64,000 bases of DNA. Origin: Salvelinus alpinus. Taxonomy: Eukaryota; Chordata; Actinopteri; Salmoniformes; Salmonidae. Made by a program: the position numbers and the translations under genes. The notes beneath the pieces were generated by a model, which ran no database searches, had not been told where the DNA came from, and was given only the letters and a program-made list of their open reading frames with translations. Positions 55,990 through 64,000 of this stretch are shown in pieces. Location of the stretch: positions 86,849,864 through 86,913,863 of the forward strand of contig NC_092087.1 of NCBI RefSeq assembly GCF_045679555.1. Direction: 5' to 3'. Position 1 is the stretch's first letter; each line of letters opens with the position of its first letter.

Positions 55990-57425
55990 CAGAACTTAAT
56001 ATTTGGTACAGAAACCTTTGTTTGCAATTACAGAGATCATACGTTCCCTGTAGTTCTTGACCAGGTTTGCACACACTGCAGCAGTGATTTTGGCCCACTC
56101 CTCTATACAGACCTTCTCCAGATCCTTCAGGTTTCGGGGCTGTCGCTGGGCAATACGGACTTTCAGCTCCCTCCAACGATTTTCTATTGGGTTGAGGTCT
56201 GGAGACTGGCTAGGCTACCCCAGGACCTTGAGATGCTTCTACCGGGCCACTCCTTAGTTGCCCTGGCAGTGTGTTTCGGGTCGTTGTCATGCTGGAAGAC
56301 CCAGCCACAACCCATCTCCCATCTACTGAGGGAAGGAGGTTGTTGGCCAAGATCTGGCAATACATGGCCCCATCCATCCTCCCCTCAATACGGTGCAGTC
56401 ATCCTGTCCCCTTTGCAGAAAAGCATACCCAAAGAATGATGTTTCCACCTCCATGCTTCACGGTTGGGATGGTGTTCTTAGGGTTGTACTCATCCTTCTT
56501 CTTCCTCCAAACACATGGCGAGTGGAGTTTAGACCAAAAAGCTCTATTTTTGTCTCATTAGACCACATGACCTTCTCCCATTCCTCCTCTGGATCATCCA
56601 GATGGTCATTGGCAAACTTCAGACGGGCCTGGACATGCGCTGGCTTGAGCAGGGGGACCTTGCGTGCGCTGCAGGATTTTAAACCTGTCCACCGGACGTG
56701 CTACCTGTCCCAGACCTGCTGTTTTCAACTCTCTAGAGACCGCAGGAGCGGTAGAGATACTCTTAATGATCGGCTATGAAAAGCCAACTGACATTTACTC
56801 CTGATTATTATTTGACCATGCTGGTCATTTATGAACATTTGAACATCTTGGCCATGTTCTGTTATAATCTCCACCCGGCACAGCCAGAAGAGGACCGGCC
56901 ACCCCTCATAGCCTGGTTCCTCTCAAGGTTCCTTCCTAGGTTTTGGCCTTTCTAGGGAGTTTTTCCTAGCCGCCGTGCTTCTACACCTGCATTGCTTGCT
57001 GTTTGGGGTTTTAGGCTGGGTTTCTGTACAGCACTTCGAGATATTAGCTGATGTACGAAGGGCTATATAAAAATAATTACTTGATTTGATTAATCCATGA
57101 CGGCGTAGTGTGTTACTAATGGTTTTCTTTGAGACTGTGGTCCCAGCTCTCTTCAGGTCATTGACCAGGTCCTGCCGTGTAGTTCTGGGCTGATCCCTCA
57201 CCTTCCTCATGATCATTGATGCCCCACGAGGTGAGATCTGCATGGAGCCCCAGACCGAGGGTGATTGACCGTCATCTTGAACTTCTTCCATTTTCTAATA
57301 ATTGCGCCAACAGTTGTTGCCTTCTCACCAAGCTGCTTGCCTATTGTCCTGTAGCCCATCCCAGCCTTGTGCAGGTCTGCAATTGTATCCCTGATGTCCT
57401 TACACAGCTCTCTGGTCTTGGCCAT
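55990..57425 (-). pseudogene. Tc1-like transposase, broken
   Basis: Starts [19 protein letters not shown] at 57425. Helix-turn-helix motifs follow ([24 protein letters not shown]) in two frames, so a frameshift lies near 57250. After [10 protein letters not shown] a 412-bp insertion interrupts it. The catalytic part reads [13 protein letters not shown]: Asn stands where the first Asp is expected. Further frame breaks occur near 56340 and 56220. Not functional. Confidence 0.85.
56681..57092 (+). mobile_element. LINE/SINE 3' end with TTGAT tail, inserted in Tc1
   Basis: CAGACCTGCTGTTTTCAAC, TTGGCCATGTTCTGTTAT, TTTCTAGGGAGTTTTTCC and GCACTTCGAGATATTAGC end in CTTGATTTGATT. I recall this as a fish non-LTR 3' region. 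It is 5'-truncated and encodes nothing. Confidence 0.7.
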
Positions 57426-57810
57426 TGTGGAGAGGTTGGAGTCTGTTTGATTGAGTGTGCGGACAGGTGTCTTTTTTACAGGTAACGAGTTCAAACAGGT
57501 GCAGTTAATACAGGTAATTAGTGGAGAACAGGAGGGCTTCTTAAAGAAAAACTAACAGGTCTGTGAGAGCCGGAATTCTTACTGGTTGGTGGGTGATCAA
57601 ATACTTATGTCATGCAATAAAATGCAAATGAATTACTTAAAAATCATACAATGTGATTTTCTGGATTTTTGTTTTAGATTCCGTCTCTCACAGTTGAAGT
57701 GTACCTATGATAAAAATTACAGACCTCTACATGTAGGAAAGTAGGAAAGTAGGTAAGTAGGAAAACCTGCAAAATCGGCAGTGTATCAAATACTTGTTCT
57801 ACCCACTGTA

Positions 57811-58885
57811 CAGATGATGTGTTGAGCATTGCTACTATAACAACCTCCACTCTTCTGGGAAGGCTTTCCACTAGATGTTGGAACAATGCTGTGGGGACTT
57901 GTTTCCATTCAGCCACAAGAGCATTAGTGAGGTTGGGCACTGATGTTGGGCGATTAGGCCTGACTTGCAGTCGGCGTTCCAATTCATCCCAAAGGTTTTT
58001 GATGGGGTTGAGGTCTGTGCTCTGTGCAGGCCATTCAAGATCTTCCACACTGATCTCGACAAACCATTTCTGTATGGACCTTGCTTTGTACACGGGGGCA
58101 TTGTCATGCTGAAACAGGAAAGTGTCTTCGCCAAACTTTTGCCACAAAGTTGGAAGCACAGAATCGTCTAGAATGTCATTGTATCCTGTAGCATTAAGAT
58201 CTCTCTTCACTGGAACTAAGGGATTTAGCCCAAACCATGAAAAAGAGCCCCACCAAACCCAGATTCATCCTTCTGACTGCCAGATGGAGAAGCGTGATTC
58301 ATCACTCCAGAGAACGCGTTTCCACTGCTCCAGAGTCCAATGGCGGCAAGCTTTACGCTACTACAGCCAACGCTTGGCATTGCACATGGTGATCTTAAGC
58401 TTGTGTGCGGCTTCTCGGCCATGGAAACCCATTTCATGAAGCTCCCGACAAACTGATCTTGTGCTGATATTGCTTCCAGCAGCAGTTCGTAACTCGGTAG
58501 TGAGTGTTGCAGCCGAGGACACACAATTTATTTTACACGCTAGGCACTTCAGCACTCGGCGGTCCCGTCTTGTGTGGCCTACCACTTCGCGGCTGAGCCG
58601 TTGTTGCTCTTAGACGTTACCACGTCATAATAATAGCACTTACAGTTGACCAGGGCAGAAATTTGATTAACTGACTTGTTGTAAAGGTGGCATCCTATAA
58701 CGGTGCCACGTTGAAAGTCACTGAGCTCTTCAGTAAGGCCATTCTACTGACAATGTTTGTTTATGGAGATTGCATGGCTGTGTGCTCGATTTTTTTTTAC
58801 ATCTGTCAGCAACGGGTGTGACAGAAATAGCCTAATCCACTAAATCGAAGGGATGTTCACATCCTTTTGTATATATTGTGTCCCC
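57811..58885 (-). mobile_element. Second Tc1-like transposon, truncated and internally deleted
   Basis: Its 5' side is at the right (TTCACATCCTTTTGTATATA, TCAGCAACGGGTGTGAC) and reads leftward to 57811, where it abuts the TA of the other Tc1; the 3' inverted repeat is missing. About 90 bp is deleted near 58240-58260 compared with the family as I know it. Confidence 0.75.
57830..58620 (-). pseudogene. Tc1-like transposase remnant
   Basis: Readable pieces are [61 protein letters not shown] and [18 protein letters not shown]. Two catalytic Asp contexts remain, but the third is PIKN in place of PIEN, a Glu-to-Lys change. The glycine-rich segment between them is deleted. Confidence 0.85.
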
Positions 58886-59368
58886 CAAAAAATATATATA
58901 TTTCCTGAGCTTTGTTATATATCCTAGATATTTTATTTATTTTATTTATTTAACCTTTATTTAACCAGGTAGGCAAATTGAGAACACGTTCTCATTTACA
59001 ATTGCGACCTGGCCAAGATAAAGCAAAGCAGTTCGATACATACAACAACACATAGTTACACATGGAGTAGAACAAACATACAGTCAATAATACAGTGAAA
59101 AAATAAGTCTATATACAATGTGAGCAAGTGAGGTGAGATAAGGGAGGTGAAGGCAAACAAAATATATATAAAAATAAATAAAAATATAAAAAGGCCATGG
59201 TGGCGAAGTAAATACAATATAGCAAGTAAAAAAAAACACTGGAATGGTTGGTTTGCAGTGGAAGAAAGTGCAAAGTAGAGATAGAAATAATGGGGTGCAA
59301 AGGAGCAAAAATAAATAAATGAATACAGTAGGTAAAGAGGTAGTTGTTTGGGCTAAATTATAGATAGG

Positions 59369-61396
59369 CTATGTACAGGTGCAGTAATCTATGAGCTGCT
59401 CTGACAGCTGGTGCTTAAAGCTAGTGAGGGAGATAAGTGTTTCCAATTTCAGAGATTTTTGTAGTTCGTTCCAGTCATTGGCAGCAGAGAACTGGAATGA
59501 GAGGCGGCCAAAGGAAGAATTGGTTTTGGGGGTGACCAGAGAGATATACCTGCTGGAGCGCGTGCTACAGGTAGGTGCTGCTATGGTGACCAGCGAGCTG
59601 AGATAAGGGGGGACTTTACCTAGCAGGGTCTTGTAGATGACCTGGAGCCAGTGGGTTTGGCGACGAGTATGAAGCGAGGGCCAGCTGTAAAGGTTTTCTT
59701 CCAGGGGTGAAGGAGAGGACCAAAGTGCAGCGCGGCTAGTGTTCAACATGTTTAATAAAATAACAAGTGAAACACTACAAACAACATACAAAATAACAAA
59801 ATGTGCAGAAACCGAGACAGACCTATCTGGTGCAGACAATCACAGAGACAGGTAACAAACACCCACAAAATCCCAACACAAAACAAGCCTCCTATATATG
59901 AGTCTCAATCAGAGACAACGACTACCATCTGTCTCTGATTGAGAACCCACACTAGGCTGACATAAAAACAGACAAACTAGACACACAACATAGAATTCCC
60001 ACCCAGCTCACGTCCTGACCAACTAAACACATACAAAACAACAGAAAACAGGTCAGGAACGTGACACCAGCCAACGAGAGTGTACAGGTCGCAGTGGTGG
60101 GTAGTGTAAGGGGCTTTGGTGACAAAACGGATGGCACTGTGATAGACTGCATCCAATTTATTGAGTAGGGTATTGGAGGCTATTTTGTAAATGACATCAC
60201 CGAAGTCGAGGATTGGTAGGATGGTCAGTTTTACAAGGGTATGTTTGGCAGCATGAGTGAAGGATGCTTTGTTGCGGAATAGGAAGCCAATTCTAGATTT
60301 AACTTTGGATTGGAGATGTTTGATGTGAGTCTGGAAGGAGAGTTTACAGTCTAACCAGACACCTAGGTATTTGTAGTTGTCCACATATTCTAAGTCAAAG
60401 CCGTCTAGAGTAGTGATGTTGGACAGGCGGGCAGGTGCAGGCAGCGATCGGTTGAAGAGCATGCATTTAGTTTTACTTGTATTTAAGAGCAATTGGATGC
60501 CACGGAAGGAGAGTTGTATGGCATTGAAGCTCGCCTGGAGGGTTGTTAACACAGTGTCAAAAGAAGGGCCAGAAGTATACAGAATAGTGTCGTCTGCGTA
60601 GAGGTGGATCAGAGACTCACCAGCAGCAAGAGCGACATCATTGATGTATACAGAGAAGAGAGTCGGTCCAAGAATTGAACCCTGTGGCACCCCCATAGAG
60701 ACTGCCAGAGGCCCGGACAACAGACCCTCCGATTTGACACACTGAACTCGATCAGAGAAGTAGTTGGTGAACCAGGCGAGGCAATCATTAGAGAAACCAA
60801 GGCTGTCGAGTCTGCCGATGAGGATGTGGTGATTGACAGAGTCAAAAGCCTTGGCCAGGTCAATGAATACGGCTGCACAGTATTGTTTCCTATCGATGGC
60901 GGTTAAGATATCGTTTATGACCTTGAGCGTGGCTGAGGTGCACCCATGACCAGCTCTGAAACCAGATTGCATAGCGGAGAAGGTATGGTGGGATTCGAAA
61001 TGGTCGGTAATCTGTTTGTTAACTTGGCTTTCGAAGACCTTAGAAAGGCAGGGTAGGATAGATATGGGTCTGTAGCTGTTTGGGTTAAGAGTGTCCCCCC
61101 CTTTGAAGAGGGGGATAACCGCAGCTGCTTTCCAATCTTTGGGAATCTCAGACGACACGAAAGAGAGGTTGAAAAGGCTAGTAATAGGGGTGGCAACAAT
61201 TTCAGCAGATAGTTTTAGAAAGAAAGGGTCCAGATTATCTAGCCCGGCTGATTTGTAGGGGTCCAGATTTTGCAGCTCTTTCAGAACATCAGCTGACTGT
61301 ATTTGGGAGAAAGAGAAATGGGGAAGGCTTGGGCGAGTTGCTGTGGGGGGTGCAGTGCTGTTGACCGGGGTAGGGGTAGGGGTAGATATAGGACTG
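59369..61396 (-). pseudogene. LINE reverse transcriptase, 5'-truncated and split by a solo LTR
   Basis: Read leftward from 61396 the frame is open: LDPYKSAGLDNLD, NSYRPISILPCLSKVF, FIDLAKAFDSVNHH, GVPQGSILGPTLFS and LYADDTILY (YADD active site), then DNYKYLGVWLD. It runs into the LTR after LYTLVG. Beyond the LTR it continues in the same frame (WPSLHTRRQTHWLQ) to the stop at 59369. Apart from the LTR and the missing N-terminus there is no lesion, which suggests a young copy. Confidence 0.85.
59686..60066 (-). mobile_element. Solo LTR in the LINE
   Basis: 381 bp; on the minus strand TGTCACGTTCCTGACC ... AACCTTTACA. CCAGC is duplicated at 59681-59685 and 60067-60071. Removing the LTR and one CCAGC restores the LINE reading frame. 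An inner segment, GTTCTCAATCAGAGACAG, also occurs in the LTRs at 17702 and 20055, so the elements are related. Confidence 0.92.
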
Positions 61397-62480
61397 TCAC
61401 TTCAAAACCTTAGTTCTTATGATACATTTCTCCACTGTCTTTGTTTTTTCCATTTATTAATGTGTTATTCAATGTGTTTATATGGGCTATAGCAGTAAAG
61501 GAGTGTTAATTGCTATAGCAGTATTTTTTCAATTTTTTATGGATATTCTTTTTCCTAAATGGGAACAAAAATTCAAAATCAAATATCTAAATGATCCATG
61601 GTATGACCACCTTAAAACAATTCCATATGTCAGCTAGTAGAAACCCCCAAACGGCTCAGACTTTTAGATGTTCAGAAACCCAGTGTCAGAGGGAGCAATG
61701 TCCAGCACCTAGACACACAAATCACATCAAATTGTATTAGTCACGTGTGAAATGGTTAAGGACACGCTCTTAAGCAACAATGCAGTTTTTATATGTAAGA
61801 AAATATTAGATTTCTTCAATTAAGAAAATGCTAAAAAAAAATATATAAATCACACAATAAAATAACAATAACGAAGTAGCAATAAACAATTACATGAAAG
61901 ATTATTCAATGTTATTTTCAAAAACATGCATCATGCAGATACAGTAGGGCACAATAATCCCAGACAGACAGACAGACTTAGTTATATGCATGTCAGGGTT
62001 CACTTTGGGTCCATTGTTCTGAAGATCAGTGAGCTGAACACATCTCTTTCACACAAGAACACACTGGAAACTCAGAGCAGCTTGCCTTGGCCTTGGCATA
62101 ATGACAGCTCACTGTTGTCTGTTGTTTCTAGCTAGCTAACGTTGATAGCTAAAAGTAAGCTAACTAGCTAGCTCACTAGCTAACGATGGGGTCTTGCTGT
62201 AATTCAGCTGCAGCACATCATATTGTTCACAATCCAGTCCATTCAGAGTAGCTGTGTGATGCACAAAAATACTTGTTTTATCGCCGAATAACAGCAGCTT
62301 CATGTAGCTAACAAGCTAGCTGAGATCACTAGTTCACTCAATTCAAACGCCAGTTCAACATATGTCCAAATGAAACAACATTTTTATGGCTGTGCCTGGT
62401 TTATTCTATATGTATTTTTTACATTTTCTTCCTTAAATGTTGTATATTTTCATCGGACTAGTAGGGACATATGAAGCCTG
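61397..62480 (+). other. Receptor 3' flank module (orphan), no gene
   Basis: 61690-62370 (GTCCAGCACCTAGACACAC, CATGTAGCTAACAAGCTAGC) matches 11160-11480 after gene 1. No exon or other feature was found. Confidence 0.5.
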
Positions 62481-62484
62481 GAAG

Positions 62485-62910
62485 CTGCAGTAATGTTGAG
62501 ATGTCAGTAGGGAGAGCTCTAGTCTAGAACACTGGTACCAAAGATACTCCCCTTTCATCTGTTCTGGAACCTTCAGTACCAGCTGATGTGGAGTGATGGG
62601 AATGTGTCACATTTTGCCTCTTGTAAAACATGAAGGTCCACTCCTCAAATAAAGAAATGGAACTACAGTATTCTGACTTTAGACCATTTTCTATTTAGAT
62701 ACAGTAACATCCCTTATGTGACATGCTGTTCCTGCATGTTAATGCATTGACTAGACTACTTTTAAAATGTATCAACCACAGAACTCACACTTAGGCTATG
62801 CCTGCTTCTACTAATACTTACAGTAGACTACTTCTTGTTTCCACACAGTGACAGTACGTTAACTAACTGTTCAAGACCTCTCCCCTTCACTTCACTCTGT
62901 AAGTACATTT
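62485..62910 (+). promoter_or_regulatory. Upstream module copy with first-exon donor
   Basis: AGCTGCAGTAATGTTGAGATG, CTTCAGTACCAGCTGATG and GTTCAAGACCTCTCCCC run into donor GTAAGT at 62899. The next receptor copy, if any, would lie past the end of the window. Confidence 0.6.
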
Positions 62911-63284
62911 GACGATATCTTGAAATATAGTTTTAGTTTTGATGTTTTTAGCCAAACATCACATGACTTCCTGTATCTTTTTACTTGTTGGTTAATTTTG
63001 AACTGTGTTTTGGTTGTTACATCAGGGCCTGTGTTCATAAATTGTCTCAGACGGTCCGTATAATTATGATCTAAAAGGCTAAACTGAACCCAGATCAGCT
63101 CTCTTACTCTGATACACTTTGTGAATACTGACCCTGGACTGTGGTTTCATGTGTTTAGTTTAGTTCAGTTTATTCATTTACATGTTTAAAACATGATCAG
63201 TAGAGTTTGCCAGGAATACCCAGATCTCCATTCAATAGGGTCATGTTCACTGTCAAAGTATAACAGGGTCAAGTATAACTGTGT

Positions 63285-63365
<81 letters not shown>

Positions 63366-63490
63366 TATAAATGTATTTTGACATATTCATCTGATTGTGG
63401 GATATACAGTCACGACCAAAATCATTGGCACCCTTGACAAATACGGAGCTATATTGTGTGCTACAAAAGACGGGATGTACGTTGTACATG
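62911..63490. other. Possible intron with (GT)n and a Tc1 end
   Basis: 63281-63363 is (GT)n. 63405-63450 (CAGTCACGACCAAAATCATT, GGCACCCTTGACAAATACGG) is the end of a Tc1-like family. No exon is seen. Confidence 0.6.
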
Positions 63491-63494
63491 TGGT

Positions 63495-64000
63495 TTCACA
63501 TGTAAGACTTGTACATGCTATTTTAAGAGCTCTGAGTGCAATAGATTGTTGTGGAGATATTTTGAAAATGGCCGAAAGTAAGAGTGACAGTAAGAGTGAT
63601 TGAGTTGATGTTTCAAAAGAGCTTTAGGAGTAGTATTAAAGCGTTTTATAGCAATTTATATCCGTTTAGTGCGATTTTGGGACATTTATTTCTGAAAGGC
63701 TGTGAATTGCTGGGCACGCTTCCAGTTCATCCCGAACGCAGTTGGCATTTCCACATGGCAAGAGGACAGCTTTCCACCAAAAGACGATTGGACCCAAGAA
63801 AGGATCCTTTGCCCAAGATACCGATGGAAGAACAGCTCAAAGTAGGACATTTTTATTATGATAAATCGTGTTTCTGTCGAAAAGTGTTAGTGCCTTCGGA
63901 CGCCATGTTTTTTGACGTAGCTTCGCTTGGCGCAAGCTGTATTGAAAAGTAAGGATAATTTAAAAAATGTAATTCCGCGATTGTATTAAGAATTAAATTG
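63495..64000 (+). repeat. Interspersed repeat running off the window
   Basis: 63495-63640 matches 24150-24290. From 63640 the text (CATTTCCACATGGCAAGAGG, ACGCCATGTTTTTTGACG) is a repeat I recall as frequent in salmonids. The 122-codon frame at 63584-63952 has no recognisable domain and is probably not a gene. Confidence 0.5.

Larger units (their letters stand above)
55828..57808 (-). mobile_element. Tc1-like transposon interrupted by a LINE 3' end
   Basis: TA at 55826-55827 and 57809-57810 flank inverted ends CAGTGGGGAGAACAAG and the complement of CTTGTTCTACCCACTG. The transposase lies on the minus strand. Bases 56681-57092 are a later insertion. Confidence 0.88.
58921..61396 (-). mobile_element. 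5'-truncated RSg-1/Rex1-like LINE
   Basis: The right (5') end at about 61396 starts inside the coding region; the left (3') end is TTTATTTAACCTTTATTTAACC at about 58940, the complement of a TTAAATAAAGG-type tail shared with the HpaI SINE tail. The endonuclease part is missing. A solo LTR is inserted at 59686-60066. Confidence 0.8.

Noticed and set aside
63584-63952. 122-codon frame at the window end
   Set aside because: The DNA looks like a common salmonid interspersed repeat and the protein has no recognisable domain; a copy count would settle it.

Overview
This window looks like a chromosome segment from a salmonid fish (Oncorhynchus, Salmo, Salvelinus or a close relative). The reasons are an HpaI-type SINE, several decayed Tc1-like transposons, an L2-type and an RSg-1/Rex1-like LINE, TTAA-flanked piggyBac-like elements, long minisatellites and GT-AG split genes with phase-1 Ig exons. 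Species and product names rest on recalled family features, because no database search was possible. Coordinates of exons and repeat ends were read directly from splice signals, reading phase and target-site duplications.

The host genes are a tandem family of Siglec/CD22-like immunoglobulin-superfamily receptors, all on the + strand. Gene 1 (4573-9923) has three C2-type Ig exons, a transmembrane exon and tail exons. Its 5' end is lost behind a 3.6 kb 59-bp satellite, a 100-N gap and a 38-bp minisatellite, and a 1-bp frameshift breaks its tail. Gene 2 (32974-39704) is nearly complete: signal peptide, three V+C2 pairs, three more C2 domains, a transmembrane exon and a tail with two canonical ITIMs. 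One C2 exon is split by an antisense LINE fragment that itself carries a solo LTR. Between them (20.9-27.0 kb) lie a truncated V exon, a tail exon with one ITIM-like motif, and orphan upstream and downstream modules. More orphan upstream modules sit at 48.6-49.2 and 62.5-62.9 kb.

The rest is mostly mobile and tandem DNA. From 11.8 to 20.7 kb an old repeat hosts a 1.4 kb TTAA element, a 2.7 kb piggyBac with a dead but intron-containing transposase gene, and a 2.8 kb LTR element with only a gag-like proline-rich ORF. From 27.0 to 32.1 kb four related TTAA elements lie end to end. At 43.1-47.0 kb there is a full-length L2 LINE with an unbroken 977-residue endonuclease/reverse transcriptase. From 49.4 to 55.2 kb lie exon-like pieces of an unrelated gene: one exon is preceded by 12 tandem copies of its own splice acceptor. 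This block also holds (CT)n, (CA)n and a 2.4 kb 23-bp minisatellite. At 55.8-61.4 kb there are two Tc1 elements and an antisense LINE interrupted only by a solo LTR.

No tRNA or rRNA gene and no CRISPR array was found. The most notable observations are the array of splice acceptors, a possible LINE-derived acceptor that keeps gene 2 in frame, an intron in the piggyBac transposase, two 47-54 bp L2-tail insertions with target-site duplications, and the intact L2.
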